Origin: Poritiphilus flavus
Lineage (GTDB): Bacteria; Bacteroidota; Bacteroidia; Flavobacteriales; Flavobacteriaceae
DNA: 64,000 bases
Direction of reading: 5' to 3'
Assembly (NCBI RefSeq): GCF_009901585.1
Contig: NZ_WXYO01000002.1
Coordinates: 28,769 to 92,768 of the forward strand
This document shows, in pieces, positions 55,072-63,710 of the stretch. The stretch's first letter is position 1, and each line of letters begins with the position of its first letter. The translations under genes and the position numbers were made by a program. The notes under the pieces are model-generated. The model did no database searches. It had not been told where the DNA came from and saw nothing but the letters and a program-made list of their open reading frames with translations.

Positions 55072-56403
55072 ATGAAAATGTTACGCTTGCTTTTAATCGT
55101 GTTGTTGTGCGGGGCGGTGTTGCCGTCCCGTGCGCAATATGATCCGGAACGGATCTCCAAACAGGAACATCAAGAAGTAATTGATTCCATTACAGCAATT
55201 TTGGAGGCCAATTACGTTTTCCCAGAGGTAGCTCTGAAGATGAACGATCATCTGAGAAAAAGACTTTCAGATAATGCCTATCGGAAGGTAAATGATCCGT
55301 ACAAATTCGCTGAAATGCTCACTGAAGATATCAGGTCTATCAGCAAAGACCTGCACTTAAGGGTGCGTTTTGATCCTGAGAATATCGCCCGAAGAAGAAA
55401 CGCGTCAATATCAGCCGCAGACAGTATAGCCTTGGCCGAGAGAAGGCTGCGAAACGCCAAAGCCGCTAATTACGGCTTCCGGGAAGTACGCATCCTGGAC
55501 GGAAACATCGGTTATCTGAATTTAACCGGCTTTTTTAACGTGGACGAAGGAGCAGGCGCCACTGCAAGGGCCGCCATGAACCTCTTGAGCAATGCAGACG
55601 CCCTGATCATTGATCTTAGACAGAACGGTGGCGGCAGCCCTTCAATGATCCAGCTGATAACCAGTTATCTTTACGGTCCGGACAGGGTTCATTTAAACAA
55701 CTTTTACAACAGGCATAGCGATGAAATCACTCAAACCTGGACCTTGCCTTTTGTCCCGGGAACCAGGAGGCCGGATATCGATGTTTACGTGCTGACCAGT
55801 TCCGGCACTTTTTCCGCAGCAGAGGAGTTCAGTTATAATCTCAGGAACCTGGAGCGGGCTACTCTGATAGGCGAGGTCACTGGTGGAGGAGCACACCCTG
55901 GCGGAACACAAATTGCTACCTCCCGCTTTACCATTTGGGTACCGGATGGGAGAGCTATCAATCCTATTACCAATACCAATTGGGAAGGTGTGGGTGTTGA
56001 ACCGCACATCAAGGTACCGGCCAATGAGGCGTTGGATGTAGCTAAAATTACTGCTCTTGAGACGATCTTGAAGCGCAATGAAGGTCAGGATAGCTATCAT
56101 CTGGAGTGGGCATTGGAAGGATACCGCTCAGCCAAAGAAAAAGTGTCTCTGGAAGCGGGAACCATGCAGTCTTATGCCGGAAGCTATGGCCCCAGGAAAA
56201 TACATTTTAAGAACGGTGCACTGTATTATCAAAGAGAAGGTAATAACGAATACAAACTAATACCCATGTCTAAAAGCAAATTCCGTATTGATGAAATTCC
56301 GTATTTCAGAATACAAATGCTGGAAGAAGGGGGTGAAATTGTGGCCATAGAGGGCTTGTACAGTGACGGAAGAACGGACAAAAGCCTAAGGACAGGAAAA
56401 TAG
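55072..56403 (+). CDS. S41-family peptidase (tail-specific/IRBP-like), exported
   Basis: 443 residues from ATG 55072; the frame extends to a GTG at 55063 that adds three residues before the signal. Signal peptide (1-22, 'SRA|Q'). The N-terminal helical domain (about 30-110, 'SITAILEANYVFPEVALKMN') precedes the S41 core with 'RILDGNIGYLNLTGFFN', 'ALIIDLRQNGGGSPSMIQLI', the nucleophile region 'VLTSSGTFSAAEEFSYNL' and 'GEVTGGGAHPGGTQ'. No PDZ domain is seen. The C-terminal 90 residues form an extra beta domain. It is co-transcribed with the marR gene. Confidence 0.9.
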   Translation: MKMLRLLLIVLLCGAVLPSRAQYDPERISKQEHQEVIDSITAILEANYVFPEVALKMNDHLRKRLSDNAYRKVNDPYKFAEMLTEDIRSISKDLHLRVRFDPENIARRRNASISAADSIALAERRLRNAKAANYGFREVRILDGNIGYLNLTGFFNVDEGAGATARAAMNLLSNADALIIDLRQNGGGSPSMIQLITSYLYGPDRVHLNNFYNRHSDEITQTWTLPFVPGTRRPDIDVYVLTSSGTFSAAEEFSYNLRNLERATLIGEVTGGGAHPGGTQIATSRFTIWVPDGRAINPITNTNWEGVGVEPHIKVPANEALDVAKITALETILKRNEGQDSYHLEWALEGYRSAKEKVSLEAGTMQSYAGSYGPRKIHFKNGALYYQREGNNEYKLIPMSKSKFRIDEIPYFRIQMLEEGGEIVAIEGLYSDGRTDKSLRTGK

Positions 56404-56449
56404 TGGTATACCTATCAACCTAATGCAGACCCTTGAGTTACTTTAAGGG

Positions 56450-56475
56450 AAAAGCCCGCTACAAGCGGGCTTTTG
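56450..56475 (+). terminator. Rho-independent terminator after the S41 gene
   Basis: An 11-bp perfect stem AAAAGCCCGCT / AGCGGGCTTTT (56450-56460 with 56464-56474), 3-nt loop, then G and further T. Confidence 0.92.
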
Positions 56476-56595
56476 TTTGCTGCCTTTCCTCTTATTTTGG
56501 TCCACAGATCAGGGGATACCGGAATCGATCGAATATCGGGTCTGACTCCTGATAGCAAATTCCTTATATTTAGTCCCTCAAGACTTCCCCAGGTC

Positions 56596-58617
56596 ATGAA
56601 AACAATTTGCTGTTTGTTTTTGTTTATCCTTACTCTATCCCTGTCTGCACAGGAGGTGGACCTCACAAATACTGTCCAAGCCCTAAAGCTAAAGATTAAT
56701 AACTCAGAAGATGTTGAACGCCTGATGTGGATGGATAGTCTGTCCAGATTGATCTATAGCCGAACGGATCTCGGTTACGATTCCATAGCCAGGAGCACCA
56801 TTGATTTCGCCCTGGAGTTAGACTCCACACGCCTGGCCCTGGAACAGTCCCGCATACTGATGATATATACCTGGCAGGAACTAAGAAAACCACAAAACGC
56901 TATAGCGTTTTTCAATGACCTAAAGGAAAAACTTCCGGCCAACCAGCATTTTTTTGAATTGAGTGGAGTCTACACTCAGGCCGCCCGGAACTATACCATG
57001 CTCAACCGTCTTGAAAAGGCTCTTGAAAATTATGAGCAGGCTTTTGCCTATGCCGTTCAGGCTAACAACCAAACCCAAATGGGCATTATTAAAAATGTAA
57101 TGGGCAATGTGCTGTCTTTGATGGGTGATTTCCAGGGGGCAGCTGCCGCATTGCAGGAATCCTATGAAATTTTATCGGAGAGTGATCCGGAAATGGGATG
57201 GCGCCCAAAAGGCAACCTGTCAGTACTTTATTCCCAGAACGGGCTGCAGGAGGAAGCCAAAAAAATAAGATTGGAGATCATTGAAGAGGCTAGGGGATAT
57301 GCAAGCGAAAAGAACAAAAATGAAGTACTAAATAGTCAGTTTTTTAACCAGGCCTTTGACGAGATGCTCAATGGTAGCCAGAAGGAACGGATCCGATTCC
57401 TGGATTCCACCAGGGTGTACGCCTTTAAAAACGGTTACAAATATCACGAACTACAGGTATTGGTGGCCCAGCTGAGTGCCTACTCAGAAAACGGGATGCT
57501 GGATAAAGCCGAAGCAGTTAAGAAGGAGTTGGATGAGCAAAGGGAGGAAGGTGAAAGCTTTGAACTGGATGAATACAACCTGGCCATGGCGCATTATGAA
57601 TTTGCAGTGGGCAACTACCAGAGAGCGGCTCGTCTGGGAGAAAGAGAATATGAAAAGCTAAAGAATTCCCAGTTCTATGAGGGTATTTATATGTCCCATG
57701 GCTTTTTAGCCAAAGTGTACGACAGCTTGGGAAATTTAAGCAGGGCCCATGAACATCTCCGGGCCCACCATAAAATAAAGGACTCCATAGAGACTGTCCA
57801 GAAGGCGAACGGTTTTTCCTATTACCAGGCCCTATACGAGGCAGAGAAGAAGGATTCGGAGATCGCCACCCAGAAGTCGGAGATCGCACTGCTGAACGCC
57901 AGGAACCGGGCGCAGAACATGTGGATCACTTTCGGCGGTCTGGGAATACTGGCTGTGCTGGCTATCCTTTACCTGGTATGGGTACAGAATGCCACCAAAA
58001 GGAAACAGCAGGCTCAGGCCCGCTTCTCCAGGAACCTGATCAAGGGTCAGGAGGAGGAGCGTACCCGTGTGGCCAGAGAATTGCACGACGGGGTAGGGCA
58101 AAAGCTGATGCTGTTGGCCAAAAGGTCAAAGTCCGGCGAGGATGCAGCAGTAAAATCCCTGGCGATGGATACCCTGGAGGAACTGCGAAGCGTTTCCCGC
58201 TACCTGCATCCGGCCACCCTGGAGAAGTTGGGATTCTCTGCGGCTGTGAGGGCGATCATCGATGAGGTGGATGCCAACACAGACATCTTTTTTACCCATA
58301 GCATTGAAGATGTGGATGACCTACTTAATGATGAGAAATCTCTGCAACTCTACCGGATCATGCAAGAGCTATTGAACAATATCGTAAAGCATTCAGAGGC
58401 CGGGTCGGTATCGGTAGACATAGAAAGGAAGGCCGGTACGATAGAAATCGTGGTGAAAGACAACGGGAAAGGCTTTAGCTTCAAGGAGAAAATCCGCGAC
58501 AGTGCCAGTCTGGGCATGCGAACCATCCTGGAACGCAGCAAAATGGCCGGGGCCAAACTCCATGTGGACAGCGAGCTATCAACCGGAACTACCGTCTCCC
58601 TGGAAATGCCGGTATAA
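56596..58617 (+). CDS. TPR-containing sensor histidine kinase (HisKA_3 type)
   Basis: 673 residues from ATG 56596, which opens a signal-like sequence ('CLFLFILTLSLSAQ'); the frame runs back to 56473 through the upstream terminator. The large periplasmic or extracytoplasmic part has TPR-like helices (about 100-400). A membrane helix at 442-464 is followed by a coiled coil, a DHp domain with the phospho-acceptor His497 in 'ARELHDGVGQKLML', and a HATPase with 'LQELLNNIVKHSE' and 'DNGKGF' (622-627). Bacteroidota pair such kinases with NarL-type regulators, but no such regulator is adjacent; the nearest regulator gene is LytTR-type. Confidence 0.92.
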   Translation: MKTICCLFLFILTLSLSAQEVDLTNTVQALKLKINNSEDVERLMWMDSLSRLIYSRTDLGYDSIARSTIDFALELDSTRLALEQSRILMIYTWQELRKPQNAIAFFNDLKEKLPANQHFFELSGVYTQAARNYTMLNRLEKALENYEQAFAYAVQANNQTQMGIIKNVMGNVLSLMGDFQGAAAALQESYEILSESDPEMGWRPKGNLSVLYSQNGLQEEAKKIRLEIIEEARGYASEKNKNEVLNSQFFNQAFDEMLNGSQKERIRFLDSTRVYAFKNGYKYHELQVLVAQLSAYSENGMLDKAEAVKKELDEQREEGESFELDEYNLAMAHYEFAVGNYQRAARLGEREYEKLKNSQFYEGIYMSHGFLAKVYDSLGNLSRAHEHLRAHHKIKDSIETVQKANGFSYYQALYEAEKKDSEIATQKSEIALLNARNRAQNMWITFGGLGILAVLAILYLVWVQNATKRKQQAQARFSRNLIKGQEEERTRVARELHDGVGQKLMLLAKRSKSGEDAAVKSLAMDTLEELRSVSRYLHPATLEKLGFSAAVRAIIDEVDANTDIFFTHSIEDVDDLLNDEKSLQLYRIMQELLNNIVKHSEAGSVSVDIERKAGTIEIVVKDNGKGFSFKEKIRDSASLGMRTILERSKMAGAKLHVDSELSTGTTVSLEMPV

Positions 58618-59139
58618 TCTCGCTTTCTTACCAATTCCAGAATACCGAAGCAGTTGACCATTATTGTTGATTCGGGTATTAAGAGACCTGAATGCTTTAA
58701 AACTTCTCATTTTCAGGTTTTACTAAGGTCCCGATAGGCCGTACGTGCTAACACGTATTTTTTACGTGCTCTTTCTTATTTACCTGATAAGTGGTCCTGA
58801 AATAACTTGCATACTCAAAGAACCACCATAATAACAACCCTTATATGCTATAGAATTCAATAAGTGAGCTTAGCACAATTATGAAGGGGAAAGAATTTGG
58901 AATAATCGTAAGAATGAAGTCTTTGAGAAATTATAGTAATAAATACCACATATCGGCGCATTTCAACATTTATTACTCGTGCTTTTTTCTTCAGGTATTG
59001 TTGCCTGATATTCAATTATATTTTGCTAGAAGTTTTAAGGCAGGTGTTTTGAGAAGGCTTCATTTTTCTAATAGTGAATTCTCGCCAAGCTCGAATTGAT
59101 TACAGCAACAAACAAGTTGAAAAACTAAAGTAAGACCAA
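58618..59139. other. Intergenic stretch without a recognised gene
   Basis: 522 bp between the histidine kinase and the LytTR gene. A small hairpin CACGTA-TTTTT-TACGTG lies at 58752-58768. A 72-codon open frame (58881-59099) encodes a sequence without recognisable motifs and is probably not a gene. A TATATTTTG run near 59018-59030 resembles a -7 element with one extra base. Nothing else is supported. Confidence 0.6.
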
Positions 59140-59883
59140 ATGGAACCACAACTAAAGGCTTTTATTGTTGAAAACGAGGTCTCATATGGAGGCCTGGTTT
59201 TTGTTCTGCAAAAGTATTTCCCGGAAATTGATCTGCTCGGTTATACCGAAGATGTTGAGAAGGCCTCGGATCTAATTCAAGCGCTTAAGCCGGATATCGT
59301 TTTTCTGGAAATAGAGTTAGAAAGTGGCTGTGGTTTTCAGATAATTAAAAGCCTGTGGAGGCAATGTAATTTCGTGATCATATCTAATGTTGACAAGTAT
59401 GCCCTTCAAGCGATTACCTATGATGTCACTGCCTACCTGATGAAACCTCTGAAGCTGGATGACCTTTTGTTGGCGGTTAACAAAGCAAAACATAAAGTGA
59501 AGCTTTCTCAGGAGAAACAACTTCTGGAAGAGGGAAAAGAAAGCTACGAAGAAGGTGCGAATATTTTAGCACTGCCCTCTATAGACAGGATTGAGCTGAT
59601 TGAGAAAAAGCATATAGTTTATTTGAAGGCAGAAGGACGATATACCCGATTCTTGTTAAGCTGTGGACTGAGCAAATTGGCTACCAGAAACTTAGGGGAA
59701 TTTGAAAAACTCCTGGATCCCAAGACGTTTTTTAGAACGCACCATTCTTATATCGTAAACTTTACCCAGGTACAAAACATCAATAAAACGGGTGGAAACT
59801 ACCTGGAATTGAAGGTGGGAGAATCCATACCTGTTGCCAAAAGAAAACTGAAATCACTTAACAGGTTTTTGAAGATCAAGTAG
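59140..59883 (+). CDS. LytTR-type regulator with a degenerate receiver domain
   Basis: 247 residues. The N-terminal receiver fold (1-120) keeps 'YLMKPLKLDDLL' with Lys102, but the acid pocket reads E11-N12-E13 ('VENE' for 'VDDE') and the phosphorylation-site motif is 'PDIVFLEIELESG' with Glu57 in place of Asp. The C-terminal LytTR DNA-binding domain (about 140-247) is normal: 'DRIELIEKKHIVYLKAEGRY', 'FFRTHHSYIVNF' and 'IPVAKRKLKSLNRFL'. No adjacent LytS-type kinase is present; the kinase upstream is of the HisKA_3 type and 522 bp away. Phosphorylation-independent control is inferred. Confidence 0.9.
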   Translation: MEPQLKAFIVENEVSYGGLVFVLQKYFPEIDLLGYTEDVEKASDLIQALKPDIVFLEIELESGCGFQIIKSLWRQCNFVIISNVDKYALQAITYDVTAYLMKPLKLDDLLLAVNKAKHKVKLSQEKQLLEEGKESYEEGANILALPSIDRIELIEKKHIVYLKAEGRYTRFLLSCGLSKLATRNLGEFEKLLDPKTFFRTHHSYIVNFTQVQNINKTGGNYLELKVGESIPVAKRKLKSLNRFLKIK

Positions 59884-59980
59884 AAAGAACATCCAGAGTC
59901 TAAAATCAGGCCTGCACAGCTACGAATAAGATGTGGTAAAGGTCTACCCCAATAATAACTTCTTTAAATGACCATTTCCA

Positions 59981-61432
59981 ATGAAGTACTTCACAACATT
60001 CCTTTTGATTATTGGCATAATTGCCTGCAGCTCCAAGGCTAGTGAAAAGAAAAGCACCTCCGGGATTACCCCTGCAACCCCGATAGCAAATCCGGAATCC
60101 CCTAATATCAGTATCCAGGTGGATGGCTTTGGGGAAGGCAAGGTCTACCTGGTCGGTTTCTATGCGGATAATCAGTATGCTGCTGATTCTACACAGATGA
60201 ATGCCAACGGACATGCCATCTTCCAGAACGATCAACCCTATAAGCCTGGCTTTTACATGGCCTACTTTGCCAATGATAGTACACTGCAGTTGCTGGTGGA
60301 CGAGGATCAAAGTTTTGGCTTGAAAACCCAGGCCAATAAGTTGGTGGATAGTATGGTAGTGCAGGGAAGCCTGGATAATGAACTGCTCTACGAGAATTTG
60401 AAATATGAACTGGGCTATCAGAGAAGTTTCCAACCCATTTCAGACCGCTTAAAAAACATGCAGGAAATTGATCTGAATTATGCCTATTTAAAAAGCCAAA
60501 AGGACAAACTCATTCAAGAGCGTCAGGACCACCTGAATGACCTGTTTGCAAAGCATCCGAATTCCTTCTTTACTAAATATAAGAAGGCAGGCCAGAACCC
60601 GTTGCTAGCTGATAGCGGTGGTCCGGATGGCACTTCGGATCAGGCCAGAGTTGCCCGGTATCGCTCCAGGTTTTGGGACAAAATGGACTTTAGCGATATT
60701 CGATTGTTGTACACACCGGTGGTTACCAATAAACTAAAACGATATATTACCCGGTTAACGCCCCAGCATCCGGATTCTATAAATAAGGCGTCAGACTATT
60801 TGATTCAAAAAGCGCTGAATTATCCGGAGTATTTTAAGTTTTTTGCCAATTGGATCGCCCTGAATTACGAGCCTTCCAAGACCACATTTATGGACAAGGA
60901 GGCCGTATATGTCCATATGATCCAGAACTATTTCACCCATGAGCGTGCCTTCTGGTCTGATTCAACACTGGTATCTGCATTGCAACAGCGGGCCGGCGAA
61001 ATGGCTTCCAGTTTGGTAGGGAAAAAAGGTCCTGATGTAGTATCCAGGGATATTAATGGCCAAACCAGGTCTATTTACGATATAAAGTCTCCCTATATCA
61101 TTGTTTACATGTATAACCCAAGTTGTGAACATTGCATAGAAGAGACCCCCAAATTGATACAGTTTTACCATGAATGGAAAAATAAGGGAGTAGAAGTATT
61201 TGGTATAGCCATAGATACCGATGATACTGAATGGCGTGACTATGTGGCCAAAAGTGGTATGCCCTGGACCAATGTTTTTGATCCTACCAACCGCTCCATA
61301 TACGGAAAATACTATGTAGATATTACCCCTGAGATCTACGTCCTAAACCCGGAACGAACCATTATCGCCAAAAATTTGCAGGTGCATCATCTGGCCGAGG
61401 TGATCAATCAGGACAGGATGGAATATCGGTAG
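59981..61432 (+). CDS. TlpA-like thiol-disulfide oxidoreductase lipoprotein
   Basis: 483 residues. Lipobox 'IIAC' at Cys16. The N-terminal DUF4369-like beta domain (about 35-130, 'ISIQVDGFGEGKVYLVGFYA', 'ANGHAIFQNDQPYKPGFYMA') precedes a helical DUF5106-like middle (about 140-330) and a C-terminal thioredoxin domain (about 345-480) with 'IIVYMYNPSCEHCIEETPKL', active site Cys382-Glu-His-Cys385. It acts in the periplasm on an unknown substrate. The oligosaccharyltransferase homologue follows 130 bp later, but a functional link is speculative. Confidence 0.9.
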   Translation: MKYFTTFLLIIGIIACSSKASEKKSTSGITPATPIANPESPNISIQVDGFGEGKVYLVGFYADNQYAADSTQMNANGHAIFQNDQPYKPGFYMAYFANDSTLQLLVDEDQSFGLKTQANKLVDSMVVQGSLDNELLYENLKYELGYQRSFQPISDRLKNMQEIDLNYAYLKSQKDKLIQERQDHLNDLFAKHPNSFFTKYKKAGQNPLLADSGGPDGTSDQARVARYRSRFWDKMDFSDIRLLYTPVVTNKLKRYITRLTPQHPDSINKASDYLIQKALNYPEYFKFFANWIALNYEPSKTTFMDKEAVYVHMIQNYFTHERAFWSDSTLVSALQQRAGEMASSLVGKKGPDVVSRDINGQTRSIYDIKSPYIIVYMYNPSCEHCIEETPKLIQFYHEWKNKGVEVFGIAIDTDDTEWRDYVAKSGMPWTNVFDPTNRSIYGKYYVDITPEIYVLNPERTIIAKNLQVHHLAEVINQDRMEYR

Positions 61433-61562
61433 AGCTACAGTTAGTTTAAGAGGCCTGGCGGCCCAATAAGCATGGTACCATGTTGATCAATGACCACAGC
61501 CATTCCATTTCCCGTTCAAAGGATGTTACCGGTATAGACCTGGATGTTTAAAACCCAAAGCA

Positions 61563-63710
61563 ATGTTGAAACAAGCTTCTAAAGAATCTTCAGAAAATGT
61601 GTCAACGGATATTGACCCGGGGCCCAAGCCCTGGTACTCCTGGCTTTTACTAATTGCCATAGTAATATTTGCCATTTATCTGAGATACGAGGACTTTTCT
61701 GTTTGGAAAAAAGACAAGGCAAATTTCCAATATGAGGGAGAGTATCAAATGGCCAATTTTGACAGCTATTACTATTTACAGATCGCCAAGGAATTACAAC
61801 AAGGAACTTATGACTCCCACCAGGAAAAAAGACGTGTCCCTAATGGTGCGCAAAACCCGGTGATTCCTCCCTTACTTCCTCTTTTGGCTGTTACCTTAAG
61901 TAGTGTAAGCAATGTCCCTGTGGCAACCGTAGCGATTTTTCTTCCTGTGGTCCTTGCCTCACTTTTAGCTCCGCTGGTATTCATGTTTAGCTTAAAACTT
62001 CATTTTAACAGAATCGCGGCTTTGGTCGCGGCTCTGTTTTCAATCCTTTCTCTGACCTATATCATCAGGAGCCGTATCGGAGTATTCGACACAGATTCTT
62101 TAAATGTAGTTTTTGTACTGCTAAACAGCTATTTGATCTATCAATTTGCTGAGATAAAGGACAAAAGGAGATACCTCTTCCTCGGTCTGGCGGCTTTGAG
62201 CGCTTTTTTGTTTTATATCTGGTGGGACACGGCCAGCAGTGTGGTCGTCATTTCCGCCCTGTTTCCATTGACAGTTGCATTGCTCTTTTTTTATAAGACA
62301 AAAAGAACACTATTGAAATATGGTGTCATCCTGCTTCTGTTGTCCGTCAGCGCTTACTTTATAGGGGACCAGATCGTCCTTTTATTCAAATTACTGTTCG
62401 ATAATATAGATGCCAGGTTTCCGAGGAACATGTCTATTTCTGAATTAGACTCGGTAAGTATTGCTGACTTTATACAAAAGACATCGTCAAACACCTTTCT
62501 ATTCATATGCATGCTTATTGGGTTGGTAGCTCTGTGCAGAAAGCTAAAGTTAAAGTCGCTTTTTTTTGTTGTTCCGATCCTGATGGCCATTGCCGCTTTT
62601 TTGGTCGGTAATCGATTCGTTTCCTTTGCCGCTCCGATTTTAGGGTTGGGTATTGGCTATGGAGTGCAGATGCTCTTCAACCAAAAGAAGTCCATAAAAC
62701 CGAAAATAGCCACTATCATCGCCATAGGAATAGCGATAATAGGTATTGGAAGTAGTTATAAGACCATTACGGCTGGGCATCAAAAAACTGCAGCCTCTCA
62801 AAATATATCGCTATTAAATGCACTTAAACAATACACTCCGAAAGGATGCAATATTTGGACGGATTGGGATCTGGGCTATCAAATACACTACTACCTGAAT
62901 AGGGGCACTTATGCGGATGGTGGATTTACAGATGGTGAAATTTCGTATTATGCTTCCTTTCCTTTTGCCGTGGATAACCTCACAGTGTCGGCGAACTTCA
63001 TGCGATTCTATAACGAAAATGGAATAGAGGGAATGAATGTGCTGTACAATTCCCTTTCAGGAGTTGAGAATACGTTCATATTTCTAAGGGAAGTGCTGTC
63101 TTTAAAGCCTAAGGAGGCCGAAACATGGTTGATGGAGACACATAAAGAGGGACTCCTTCCGGAAACGGATACCCTAAAAACTCCCCGTCAATGGACCTCA
63201 TTTTTATTCCCGAAAGCTACTGAGGATATCTATCTGTTCATTCACTATAGAATGACGCAGACCGCCGCCTGGTTTAAGCAGGGAAATTCAGATCTAAAGA
63301 CGGGCGAAACCAAAGGACTACCGCTTTTTCTGACTTTTAATGCCTTAAGAGAACAGGGTAATGAAATTAAAAACAATCAGGTGAGTTTGAACCGAAACAC
63401 CGGGGTAATGGACTATTTTAACCAGAAGAGGTACTTTCGCTCCCTTGCCACTTTTACAGGGGATACCATAGAAAGGCAATCTTATGGGTTATCCCGTCGT
63501 CTTTCGAACTCCGGAAAGGACAATCGTTTCGTTTTTCAATGGGACAAAAGAACTGGATTTGGTGCAGCCATGTCAGCCGAAATGGCCAACACGACGCTGG
63601 TTAAATTGTATCTGTTACAGGAAAAATCACCACATTTCGAAGCTGTTGTCCTGAACAGCCCGGAATACCAAATATGGAAAGTAAAGGGAAATGCCTATGA
63701 GATCGAATAA
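61563..63710 (+). CDS. STT3/PglB-like oligosaccharyltransferase (membrane glycosyltransferase, GT-C)
   Basis: 715 residues, about the length of Campylobacter PglB. About 12-13 hydrophobic helices occupy residues 25-400, followed by a large C-terminal exoplasmic domain. The PglB motifs are in order: Asp67 in 'NFDSYYYLQIAKELQQG', Arg169 and the DxD pair Asp176/Asp178 in 'IIRSRIGVFDTDSLN', Glu294 in 'SISELDSVSIADF', Arg351 in 'GNRFVSFAAP', and the sequon-binding motif position 'WTDWDLGYQIHYYLNRGTY' (432-450), where DWDLG replaces WWDYG. The next gene, a family-2 glycosyltransferase, overlaps by 14 bp. It should transfer a lipid-linked glycan to protein in the periplasm; the acceptor and sequon are unproven. 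Confidence 0.82.
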   Translation: MLKQASKESSENVSTDIDPGPKPWYSWLLLIAIVIFAIYLRYEDFSVWKKDKANFQYEGEYQMANFDSYYYLQIAKELQQGTYDSHQEKRRVPNGAQNPVIPPLLPLLAVTLSSVSNVPVATVAIFLPVVLASLLAPLVFMFSLKLHFNRIAALVAALFSILSLTYIIRSRIGVFDTDSLNVVFVLLNSYLIYQFAEIKDKRRYLFLGLAALSAFLFYIWWDTASSVVVISALFPLTVALLFFYKTKRTLLKYGVILLLLSVSAYFIGDQIVLLFKLLFDNIDARFPRNMSISELDSVSIADFIQKTSSNTFLFICMLIGLVALCRKLKLKSLFFVVPILMAIAAFLVGNRFVSFAAPILGLGIGYGVQMLFNQKKSIKPKIATIIAIGIAIIGIGSSYKTITAGHQKTAASQNISLLNALKQYTPKGCNIWTDWDLGYQIHYYLNRGTYADGGFTDGEISYYASFPFAVDNLTVSANFMRFYNENGIEGMNVLYNSLSGVENTFIFLREVLSLKPKEAETWLMETHKEGLLPETDTLKTPRQWTSFLFPKATEDIYLFIHYRMTQTAAWFKQGNSDLKTGETKGLPLFLTFNALREQGNEIKNNQVSLNRNTGVMDYFNQKRYFRSLATFTGDTIERQSYGLSRRLSNSGKDNRFVFQWDKRTGFGAAMSAEMANTTLVKLYLLQEKSPHFEAVVLNSPEYQIWKVKGNAYEIE

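Noticed and set aside
58881..59099. 72-codon frame upstream of the LytTR gene
   Set aside because: No motif and no clear promoter; its composition looks like translated intergenic DNA.
59906..60433. 175-codon minus-strand open frame over the TlpA-like gene start
   Set aside because: It is antisense to a gene with a clear lipobox and CEHC motif, and the product has no recognisable features.
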